Source: an uncultured Chloroflexota bacterium (GTDB lineage: Bacteria; Chloroflexota; Dehalococcoidia; UBA3495). Taken from it: a stretch of DNA of 16,820 bases. Within the stretch, counting starts at the first letter, position 1, and every line of letters begins with the position of its first letter. The notes below the pieces were generated by a model, which saw nothing but the letters and a program-made list of their open reading frames with translations, searched no databases and was not told the DNA's origin. A program made the position numbers and the translations under genes. Below are positions 1-6,892 of this stretch, piece by piece. The DNA lies in the NCBI GenBank assembly GCA_913052545.1, contig CAJXEF010000024.1:1-16820 (forward strand), in the 5' to 3' direction.

Positions 1-999
1 TTAATAGCTGCCGTATCCTGGGGTCCTTATACAAGCTGCCCAATGTCCGTCTGCTACCTGGCGTAGTTCTGGTTCGACTTGAGAGCAATCATCCATTACC
101 TGAGGACATCTCGGATTGAACCTACATCCTGCCGGTGGGTTTAATGGAGAGGGAACCTCTCCTGTTAGGATTATCTCTTCTTGTACAGTATCTGGATGTG
201 AAGGTAGAGCAGCACTCATCAAGGCCTGTGTATACGGGTGAGATGGGCTCTCATATAGATCTTTTGCTGATGCGAATTCAACGATCTGTCCCAGATACAT
301 GACCGCGACCCAATCACACATGTACCGTACAGTTGCCAAATGATGCGCTATCAACATATAGCTAACATTGTATTCTTTTTGCAGATCTTTAAGCAGATTC
401 ATAATCTGAGCTCTAATCGATACATCCAAGGCTGACACAGGTTCATCAAGCACTATCAGTTTTGGGTTTAATGATAATGCTCTAGCGATTGCTAAGCGTT
501 GCCGTTGACCTCCACTAAATTCATGAGGAAACAGGTTGGCATGATAAGGACTGAGGCCCACGTCTGATAAAAGTTTGTTTACTCTGTCCTGAATCTCTGC
601 ACGGGATATGTCCAAATTAATAAGCATAGGCTCAGCGATGACGTCACGTACACGCATTCTTGGATTAAGGGAACTCCAAGGGTCTTGGAAAACCGCCTGA
701 ACCGAACTTCTATATTCTCTGCGTTGCTCGGCATCAGCTTCGCTAATATCTTTACCTTGGAACATAATGCTACCTTCGGTAGGCTCTTCCAGCATTAGTA
801 ACATCTTTGCAGTCGTACTTTTGCCACACCCTGATTCCCCCACAATACCTAGAGTTTCCCCAGGTTGTATGCTGAAAGAGACACCGTCAACCGCTTTGAT
901 CCATCCTGTTACTTTGGAGATTAATACACCTTTCGTAACAGGAAAATGCTTTTTCAGATCTCGGGCTTCTAGGACCGCACCTGTAACCGAAGTAGTCAT
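1..999 (-). CDS. dppF: Dpp/Opp-type ABC transporter ATPase, DppF/OppF-like
   Basis: This is one of the two ATPases that energise the peptide/nickel-type importer encoded upstream; it acts on the cytoplasmic face with the DppD-like protein. Counting from the chosen start, Walker A is GESGCGKS at residues 54-61. The signature SGGQRQR and the Walker B stretch LIVLDEP follow in order. The C-terminal oligopeptide-transporter extension carries four cysteines (292, 298, 305, 323) spaced CX5CX6CX17C, the same spacing as in its partner. The ATG at 999 is chosen because GGAGG (1004-1008) lies five bases upstream and because it overlaps the preceding stop as ATGA. A GTG at 1014 would add five residues but has no better ribosome site. 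The TAA stop uses the first three bases of the window, so the gene is complete at 332 residues. Confidence 0.95.
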   Translation of the reverse strand: MTTSVTGAVLEARDLKKHFPVTKGVLISKVTGWIKAVDGVSFSIQPGETLGIVGESGCGKSTTAKMLLMLEEPTEGSIMFQGKDISEADAEQRREYRSSVQAVFQDPWSSLNPRMRVRDVIAEPMLINLDISRAEIQDRVNKLLSDVGLSPYHANLFPHEFSGGQRQRLAIARALSLNPKLIVLDEPVSALDVSIRAQIMNLLKDLQKEYNVSYMLIAHHLATVRYMCDWVAVMYLGQIVEFASAKDLYESPSHPYTQALMSAALPSHPDTVQEEIILTGEVPSPLNPPAGCRFNPRCPQVMDDCSQVEPELRQVADGHWAACIRTPGYGSY

Positions 1000-1985
1000 G
1001 CTAGCCTCCAACACGCAGCAGAATGAGCCTCATTAACCTCTAAGATCGGAGGATACTCCTCTCTACAACGGTCCATAACATAATCACATCTGGGCGCGAA
1101 AGGGCATCCCTGTGGCAAATCATGAAGCGTAGGAGGTTGACCCTCTATGCTATACAAACGTTCTACATCTTCTTCCAGCTTGGGTACCGACTTCAAAAGA
1201 GCTTCTGTATATGGGTGGGAGGGATTATTAAATATATCTCTGACCGAACCCTGTTCTACAATTTTTCCCGCATACATTACGGCTACTTTATCGCACATCT
1301 TTGCAACTATACCAAAGTCGTGAGTTATAAAAATTAACCCGAGATCCTGTTCTTCTTGTAGTTCTTTTAACAACTTCAAGTACTGTGCCTGAATAGTAAC
1401 ATCTAACGATGTAGTAGGCTCGTCCGCGATAAGCACAGATGGCTGACATGAAATACTGATTGCGCCTACAACTCTTTGACGCATTCCTCCACTCATTTGA
1501 TGAGGATAATCTCTTATCCTAGTTTCTGCTGCGGGAATATTTACTTTCCTTAATACATCAAGAGCCATATCTAAGATGCTCTTCTTCGGTATATCTTGAT
1601 GTATCTTTACCGCTTCCATTACCTGGTTACCTATAGAAAAGACCGGATTCAAAGATGTCATAGGGTCTTGAATTATGAGAGCAATTTGACTACCCCTAAT
1701 TTTGCTCATCTGGTCATCGTTAAGTTGGAGCAAGTCTTGACCGTCCAAGATTATCTCACCATCGACTATCCTGCCCGGTGGGCTGGGTACCAGTTGCATC
1801 AAGGACAACATAGTAACCGATTTACCACTCCCCGATTCTCCAACAATTCCTAAGGTTTCACCCCGACTTAAATCAAAACTAACACCATCCACGGCTTTAA
1901 CAGTCCCCCAACGAGTCTGAAAATACGTGCAAAGGTTATTTACTTCTAATACCTTATCACCTTTTTTATTGTCTTCATTAATCAT
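996..1985 (-). CDS. dppD: Dpp/Opp-type ABC transporter ATPase, DppD/OppD-like
   Basis: This is the second ATPase of the importer. Walker A GESGSGKS is at residues 49-56, followed by the signature MSGGMRQR and a Walker B ending ADEPTT. The C-terminal domain has Cys294, Cys300, Cys307 and Cys325 (CX5CX6CX17C). Some characterised DppD/OppD proteins bind an iron-sulfur cluster with cysteines in this region; whether this one does is inference. At 329 residues the length is normal for the family. The stop TGA overlaps the ATG of the next gene by four bases, which suggests translational coupling and matched amounts of the two ATPases. AAGGA lies 11 bases before the ATG, a rather long spacing. The gene starts 43 bases after the DppC-like gene ends. 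Confidence 0.95.
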   Translation of the reverse strand: MINEDNKKGDKVLEVNNLCTYFQTRWGTVKAVDGVSFDLSRGETLGIVGESGSGKSVTMLSLMQLVPSPPGRIVDGEIILDGQDLLQLNDDQMSKIRGSQIALIIQDPMTSLNPVFSIGNQVMEAVKIHQDIPKKSILDMALDVLRKVNIPAAETRIRDYPHQMSGGMRQRVVGAISISCQPSVLIADEPTTSLDVTIQAQYLKLLKELQEEQDLGLIFITHDFGIVAKMCDKVAVMYAGKIVEQGSVRDIFNNPSHPYTEALLKSVPKLEEDVERLYSIEGQPPTLHDLPQGCPFAPRCDYVMDRCREEYPPILEVNEAHSAACWRLA

Positions 1986-2028
1986 ATTGATGCACGTCCT
2001 TATATTTTCTGTAATAAGGTTTTGTACA

Positions 2029-2931
2029 CTACTCTAATTGGCGCAGACGAGGATCTAACTTATCTCTGAGCCAATCTCCAAATAGGTTCATAGCTAAAAC
2101 TACCATCATGATAGCAACACCAGGCATAGTAGATATCCACCAGGCCACAGCTAGCCTATCCCTACCGTCCGCAACCATAGAACCCCAAGCTGGGGTAGGT
2201 GGCGGCACCCCGGCGCCAAGGAAACTAAGCGTAGATTCCAGTAGAATAACGATACCTACTTCTAAGCTAGCTAATATTATTAAAGTGTTGACCACTCCGG
2301 GGAATATGTGTTTAAACAATATCCGTGGAGTGGATGCTCCGGCAACTTTAGCCAGCGCTACGTAGTCCATAGTTTTAAGTTGCAGTACTTCACCACGGGT
2401 ATTTCTGGCAAATCTGGGCCAAACAGCTATCGCCAGAATAGCTACAATGATAAGGAATGATTGCCCTAACGCCAATACCAAAACCAAGGCCAATAGAATC
2501 GTGGGAATTGCTAATTTAATATCAACAATTCGCATCATTAATTCATCTATCCACCTACCGTACCAACCTGCCAAAAGCCCCGCTATAACTCCAATTACTA
2601 ACCCTACACCTAGAGTAACGGCAACTACTACCAGAGATATCCTAGCCCCATAAATAACCCTGCTAAGCATGTCTCGTCCCAGGTGGTCAGTACCTAGCAA
2701 ATATTCCGTAGTGCCCCCTTCCATCCATACTGGCGGCACCATCCTGGCCCTAATATCGCCTCTTTCCGGATCGTGAGGGGCAATTAGAGGAGCAATAACG
2801 CCCGTAATAACGAATACAGCCAGAATGAACATGGGTATCAACGGCAGCTTTCTACCCGCCCATATCTTGAGCCCTATACGTACACCTAGCGACGGTTGAG
2901 CTATAGTGATCCTGCTACCTATTTCTGCCAT
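2029..2931 (-). CDS. dppC: Dpp/Opp-type ABC transporter permease, DppC-like
   Basis: This is an inner-membrane permease subunit that pairs with the DppB-like protein to form the translocation channel. At 300 residues it has the OppC-type layout: a cytoplasmic N-terminus, a first hydrophobic segment around residues 31-52, and a periplasmic loop with the family hallmark LLGTDHLGRDMLSR near residues 78-91. The MetI-like transmembrane domain follows, with an EAA-type ATPase-coupling loop (ALAKVAGAS ... FKHIFPG). GGAG lies six bases upstream of the ATG and supports the start. Only 14 bases separate it from the DppB-like gene, so the two are almost certainly cotranscribed. Confidence 0.95.
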   Translation of the reverse strand: MAEIGSRITIAQPSLGVRIGLKIWAGRKLPLIPMFILAVFVITGVIAPLIAPHDPERGDIRARMVPPVWMEGGTTEYLLGTDHLGRDMLSRVIYGARISLVVVAVTLGVGLVIGVIAGLLAGWYGRWIDELMMRIVDIKLAIPTILLALVLVLALGQSFLIIVAILAIAVWPRFARNTRGEVLQLKTMDYVALAKVAGASTPRILFKHIFPGVVNTLIILASLEVGIVILLESTLSFLGAGVPPPTPAWGSMVADGRDRLAVAWWISTMPGVAIMMVVLAMNLFGDWLRDKLDPRLRQLE

Positions 2932-2945
2932 ATAAAACTCCAGCC

Positions 2946-3863
2946 CTAGGAATATCTGATCCTAGGGTCAATGTAAGCGTACATCAAGTCCACCATAAGC
3001 GCGGCACTAACATACATCAAAGTGAATACCATTATTACGGCCTGGAGCAATGGGTAGTCATTAGCGAACAAGGCTTTAATCGCCAACTGCCCCAAACCGG
3101 GCCACGCAAACACCGTTTCTACCACTAGGGATCCCGTGACTAGGTTACCGAGCGTGATACCTGCAAATGTTAATACTGGTATCAAAGCATTACGCAATGC
3201 ATGCTTCCATATCACTCCGTTATTTGAAACACCTTTTGCTCGGGCTAATTTTACGAATTCAGAATCCAGCACGTCTAACATTGCAGATCTCAGCAGTCTC
3301 ATATTTGCAGCTGCATAAAACCAACCAAGGGTTACAGCTGGCAATATTACGGCTGTGGGATTATCTCGTCCATATGGCGGGAGCCATTCTAATTTGACGG
3401 CGAAGAAAAACATCAGCATAATGCCCAGCCAAAAAACTGGAGCTGATTGTCCGACCAACGCTATCATTTTCCCACACATATCCAGGAAGGTCCCTCGTTT
3501 AACCGCCGAAAGTATGCCCAAAGGGACCCCCAGGATCACCGAAAATGCGAAAGCCATAAGCCCTAATTGGAACGTTGCTGGTATGCGTTCTATTATGATC
3601 TCCATAGAGGGTCTTCCCTCTTTGATAGATTCACCAAATTTTCCTCTAAGGGTATCTGCAAGAAACATCCCGTATTGTTGATAATACGGTTTGTCCAGAC
3701 CTAGCGTAATTGTTAACGCGTCCCAATCTTCTTGAGTAGAATAGTCATCTAAAAAGACATGCCTGGGATCCCCAGCAGCTCTGCTCATGACGAAGATAAT
3801 TAACGAGACAACTAATAATGTCAAAAGTGCTAGCAAGATCCGACGGACTAGATACCTTTGCAT
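2946..3863 (-). CDS. dppB: Dpp/Opp-type ABC transporter permease, DppB-like
   Basis: This is the first permease subunit of the importer, 305 residues long. It starts with MQRYLVRRIL, the usual DppB/OppB opening, and runs into a hydrophobic first helix (about residues 8-27). A periplasmic region (about 28-95) includes the conserved GLDKPYYQQY stretch. The MetI-like transmembrane core follows, with the EAA loop FVKLARAKGVS ... WKHALRNALIPV. The C-terminus YAYIDPRIRYS is typical. The start is well supported: GAGGTGG lies about six bases before the ATG. Nothing suggests truncation. Transport specificity is set mainly by the binding protein and cannot be read from this subunit. Confidence 0.95.
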   Translation of the reverse strand: MQRYLVRRILLALLTLLVVSLIIFVMSRAAGDPRHVFLDDYSTQEDWDALTITLGLDKPYYQQYGMFLADTLRGKFGESIKEGRPSMEIIIERIPATFQLGLMAFAFSVILGVPLGILSAVKRGTFLDMCGKMIALVGQSAPVFWLGIMLMFFFAVKLEWLPPYGRDNPTAVILPAVTLGWFYAAANMRLLRSAMLDVLDSEFVKLARAKGVSNNGVIWKHALRNALIPVLTFAGITLGNLVTGSLVVETVFAWPGLGQLAIKALFANDYPLLQAVIMVFTLMYVSAALMVDLMYAYIDPRIRYS

Positions 3864-3940
3864 AAATACCCACCTCTATTACCTGATACGTTCTCTACCG
3901 ATGATTTAAACATGTGGATTATCTTTTAAGCATCTCTTGT

Positions 3941-4441
3941 TTAGAAAACTAAACTGGATAGATTCCTGTTATGCTCCCTATTCAACCCCTGTAACCTGCA
4001 TTCCCGTATGAGCCCGTAAATTAATGCAACAACGTTAGTAGCAATCGCTGTCCCTATAGTCATATAGGCAATCGGATTCAATGCTGGCCCAACACAACAT
4101 TCCACTTCTTGCTTTGCTCCAAATTGATACCCTAGCAAGGCTCCCATACCCCCTAGAATAGATAGAAGCACCCACATCAAAGTCATTACTGGGAAGCTCG
4201 GCAGACGATCGACCCTAAACCAAGCCAGGAATGTTCCGGAAGAGGCTCCAATCCCTGCCCCACTAAAAAACATCAACAAAAGGGTCGTGTGCGAAGAGGC
4301 GCCCCAGAAGACAAACATTGACCAGGCAATCCCTATACCCACCACACCCAATACTATTGCTAAAACCGAACCGAATATGATGCGCCCAACAAAGTATAAA
4401 GAGGTTCGTATTCTCTCCATATCTCTAATCGAACGCATCAT
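3941..4441 (-). CDS. small unknown four-helix membrane protein inside the transporter operon
   Basis: I do not recognise a family for this 166-residue protein. It has a short basic N-terminus and four hydrophobic segments at roughly residues 20-47, 51-74, 84-107 and 121-146, the second and third rich in glycine. A vicinal cysteine pair (Cys115-Cys116) sits in the loop before the fourth helix. The gene lies 35 bases after the binding-protein gene and 77 bases before dppB, on the same strand, so it should share their transcript. Dpp operons normally have no extra membrane protein here. An accessory transporter subunit is possible but unproven. The ribosome site is weak. Three in-frame ATGs (codons 1, 2 and 8) are candidate starts and none is clearly favoured. 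A short AT-rich hairpin (3939-3954) covers the stop codon but has no T-tract, so I do not call it a terminator. Confidence 0.75.
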   Translation of the reverse strand: MMRSIRDMERIRTSLYFVGRIIFGSVLAIVLGVVGIGIAWSMFVFWGASSHTTLLLMFFSGAGIGASSGTFLAWFRVDRLPSFPVMTLMWVLLSILGGMGALLGYQFGAKQEVECCVGPALNPIAYMTIGTAIATNVVALIYGLIRECRLQGLNREHNRNLSSLVF

Positions 4442-4476
4442 ATATTCAACTATTCAGAGTGATCCCACAGCGGTCA

Positions 4477-6324
4477 TTACTTCCGATGTTGGATGTACTC
4501 GTACCCATTGATTTGCCTCATGTCTGTAGTTTTGACGTAGGCACCCCAGGGTTCTAACCTGGGACCAACTGGCCATACCGCGTCGATAGTGTAATATCGA
4601 ATGTCAGTCATGGCATGGTCAAATAACCACTGACCAATCTCTGCTTCTATTTCATGCCTCTTATCCGGATCAATCGTGGCATTTGCCTCGAGCATCTTAG
4701 CTTCTGACCATGGATGTTCGATACCCCGGTTGAAAGGGTTGGTACTCATATAACTACCATATCCGGCAGCCGGGGTTGGTAGCGGAGATCCTGCGTGGCA
4801 GGTAGCCCCCTGGTAAGTGCGCGCTACTAACTGCGGTCGCAATGTACCATACGGTATGTTCTGGAATTTGACGTCCAAACCGATGTCATTCCACATTTGG
4901 GCTATGATTTCACATCCCTCTGTTTCAGCTGGTGCTCCACGAATCGACGGTGTAAGAGTGATACTGAACCCGTCCGGGAAGCCCGCATCGGCTATCAATT
5001 GCTCTGCCTTCTCAGGATTGTATTCCCAATCTCTACCTTCTAGTAGGTATTCGAAACCGTCGTACATATGTATGGGGGTATCAATATTCCCGTGACCTCG
5101 CAACACCGTATCAACTAGAGCCTGCCTATCTATAGCCATTACTAAAGCTCTACGTACGTCCGCTGCCTTGATCCATTCTTCACTGGTGACATCTACATTA
5201 CCAGATACCCAGGGCAAAGCTGGATCGTATCCTGGCCTAGGCTCTACTCCCTCTATCGGATACCAGTTGCCATAAATCCTGAGATTCTGACCTACTGCAT
5301 TTGGTATTCCTAGAGTCTGGGCACCTTCCACCTTCTCCAATAACGGGATGTTGTCAAAAGACATCAGGAAGGTATCTAACTGCCCTGTCTGGAATCCAGC
5401 TATCCTGGATGATTCTTCAGGTATTTCTTTAAACTCTAGTTCGGCGAAATACGGCGTCTGCCTCCAGTGATCCTCTACCGCTTCCATTAACCAGAATTCA
5501 CCGGTTCGGGAATCTACGACGTCCCAGGGCCCTGTCGCGGACATCTGAACCGCGGCTTCATCTACTCCCAGTTCATCTGTCTGCGCCTTAGGAGCGATGA
5601 ATGTGGAAGCCCCACCGGGTGTGGAGTGCCACCTCTGAGCAACGTCAGCTACCACTGCTTCTCCAGAATTTACCACGACTGTATAGGGATCCGGTGCATG
5701 AGTTCCCTCACGCGGTTCCCAGAACTTTGCCAATTGACCTGCCCTGGGATGCTTGCTCAGTCCCCACTGTTGCATCGACCAGATGACATCATCTGCAGTC
5801 ATCTCGCCGTACCCACCATGGAACTGAACTCCTTTATTTAACTTGAATGTCCAGGTCAAAAAGTCGTCGGATATGCTCCATGACTCTGCCAGCAGACCAA
5901 CCACTTCCCGGTCCATGTTCTGCATCAATAGACCTTCACCTATTGGAGCTGTCCCTTGTACGAAGATCTGTGGGTTACCCAGCGTACTGGGGTGCAGTAT
6001 AAACGGACCCATCTCCTTTAAACCTACTCTTAATCGCCCTTCAGGAACATGTCCTTTAGGCAGTTCTACCGCAGGCTGAGGAACTGCTGTTGGGGCAGCT
6101 GAACTGGCTGCCGATTTCGAGGCTTCTTGCTTTGCTGCGGGTGCAGCCTGGGCAGCCTTAGGAGCTTCTTGTTTTGCTGCTGGTGCAGCCTTAGGAGCTT
6201 CTTGCTTTGCTGCTGGTGCAGCCGGCTCTGGGGCAGCTGTCCCACAGGCCAGTACCAAAGCTAGAGACACTAACACAAACACCAAACCTAATATACGCCA
6301 TGAAAACGCGTGGGTGAGATTCAT
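4477..6324 (-). CDS. dppA: lipoprotein substrate-binding protein of Dpp/Opp-type ABC importer (SBP family 5)
   Basis: This is the extracytoplasmic solute receptor that delivers substrate to the DppBC channel. The first 26 residues form a lipoprotein signal ending VLA-Cys27, so the mature protein should be lipid-anchored. Residues 28-90 are a low-complexity Ala/Pro/Lys linker with three copies of an 11-residue repeat. A family 5 binding domain fills the rest, starting near residue 97; recognisable marks are LLAESWSISDDFLTWTFKLN and DVRRALVMAIDRQALVDTV. The total of 615 residues is long for the family mainly because of the linker. AGGAGA about seven bases before the ATG supports the start. The family binds peptides, nickel chelates, opines, sugars and other solutes, so the ligand is unknown; the neighbouring catabolic genes hint at an organic acid or ester. 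Confidence 0.93.
   Translation of the reverse strand: MNLTHAFSWRILGLVFVLVSLALVLACGTAAPEPAAPAAKQEAPKAAPAAKQEAPKAAQAAPAAKQEASKSAASSAAPTAVPQPAVELPKGHVPEGRLRVGLKEMGPFILHPSTLGNPQIFVQGTAPIGEGLLMQNMDREVVGLLAESWSISDDFLTWTFKLNKGVQFHGGYGEMTADDVIWSMQQWGLSKHPRAGQLAKFWEPREGTHAPDPYTVVVNSGEAVVADVAQRWHSTPGGASTFIAPKAQTDELGVDEAAVQMSATGPWDVVDSRTGEFWLMEAVEDHWRQTPYFAELEFKEIPEESSRIAGFQTGQLDTFLMSFDNIPLLEKVEGAQTLGIPNAVGQNLRIYGNWYPIEGVEPRPGYDPALPWVSGNVDVTSEEWIKAADVRRALVMAIDRQALVDTVLRGHGNIDTPIHMYDGFEYLLEGRDWEYNPEKAEQLIADAGFPDGFSITLTPSIRGAPAETEGCEIIAQMWNDIGLDVKFQNIPYGTLRPQLVARTYQGATCHAGSPLPTPAAGYGSYMSTNPFNRGIEHPWSEAKMLEANATIDPDKRHEIEAEIGQWLFDHAMTDIRYYTIDAVWPVGPRLEPWGAYVKTTDMRQINGYEYIQHRK
6112..6219 (-). repeat. in-frame repeats encoding the Ala/Pro/Lys linker of the binding protein
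   Basis: Three near-identical units encode APAAKQEAPKA (residues 36-46 and 47-57) and APAAKQEASKS (61-71). The first two follow directly, 33 bases apart; the third is offset by three extra codons. The DNA copies differ at only a few positions, so duplication by slippage or recombination is likely. The segment should act as a flexible spacer between the lipid anchor and the ligand domain. Confidence 0.9.
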
Positions 6325-6454
6325 TGCTTTTCTCCTGAGTTTTGACGATCGGTATTGGGACGGGCTCGATCTAAGTAATGTATGAGGGAAATCTCGGAAG
6401 AGATCCGTCAGATATGATTCACCTAGTTCTTGGCCTATCCGAACCGTTTGATTT

Positions 6455-6488
6455 GCTTACGAGATTAACGGCCGTTAATCTCGTAAGC
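6455..6488. promoter_or_regulatory. perfect 34-bp palindrome upstream of the transporter operon
   Basis: The arm GCTTACGAGATTAACGG (6455-6471) is followed at once by its exact reverse complement (6472-6488), with no spacer and no mismatch. It lies 130 bases upstream of the binding-protein ATG and directly downstream of the predicted -10 element. No T-tract follows on either strand, so it does not look like an intrinsic terminator. It could be an operator for a dimeric regulator, or a very stable hairpin at the 5' end of the mRNA (15 bp with a GGCC tetraloop). Confidence 0.75.
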
Positions 6489-6495
6489 GCAACGA

Positions 6496-6525
6496 AATAT
6501 ATACGAATGCTCTTCATGGCGTCAA
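6496..6525 (-). promoter_or_regulatory. sigma-70-like promoter of the transporter operon
   Basis: On the minus strand TTGACG (-35, 6520-6525, five of six consensus bases) is separated by 18 bases from TATATT (-10, 6496-6501, five of six). An overlapping TATATA at 6498-6503 gives a 16-base spacer. Transcription would begin near 6488-6490, exactly at the edge of the palindrome, leaving a leader of about 164 bases before the binding-protein start. Experimental support is absent. Confidence 0.55.
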
Positions 6526-6892
6526 CCCACTGATATCGAATATTATAGGATGTTTTTTATATACAGACTCGATGGCACGGTCATAAATTCGTCAGTCTAT
6601 GAGCTGATTAGATTAATATTATGTCATTAAACAATGCTTCCTTGCTATCACCCTCTTGTTTTTAGCGATGGTTAGAGGTAATGAAACGGTCTAAGAATGC
6701 CCTGAGTATAGGTACATACCTAAACCGTTTCCCTTTCCGTTTCCTTAATAGCTGTTATTTCTCCCACTCATGTCATATGGAACCGAAAACATCAGATTAT
6801 CTCAGGAAGGACCTCACCGGATTAAATGCCGCTTAGGGTAGTAACGGCTCTGGTTTGGGGAAAAAGTATCCCTCAGAGTGATCGATTCTCCT
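6526..6892. other. non-coding spacer between the acyl-CoA synthetase and transporter promoter
   Basis: I see no gene in this 367-base stretch. It contains an 8-bp perfect inverted repeat, GAAACGGT (6683-6690) with ACCGTTTC (6724-6731), enclosing a small dyad TAGGT-ACAT-ACCTA (6709-6722). Next to it is a direct repeat of CCGTTTCC (6725-6732 and 6737-6744). Closer to the synthetase gene, CGGATTAAA (6818-6826) matches TTTAATCCG (6892-6900) as an inverted repeat around the stop codon. A weak CTCTG/CAGAG stem (6848-6852, 6874-6878) lies inside it. None has the shape of a classical terminator. Confidence 0.5.

Noticed and set aside
3939..3954. GTTTAG-AAAA-CTAAAC hairpin at the stop of the small membrane protein gene
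   Set aside because: It is AT-rich, short and without a T-tract, and dppB continues on the same strand, so termination is unlikely.
6112..6219. Reading the repeats in the binding-protein gene as a CRISPR or mobile repeat
   Set aside because: The units are in frame, differ by codon-level changes and encode a normal Ala/Pro/Lys lipoprotein linker.
6455..6488. Reading the 34-bp palindrome as an intrinsic terminator
   Set aside because: Neither strand has a run of T after the stem, and it lies downstream of a promoter rather than next to a gene end.
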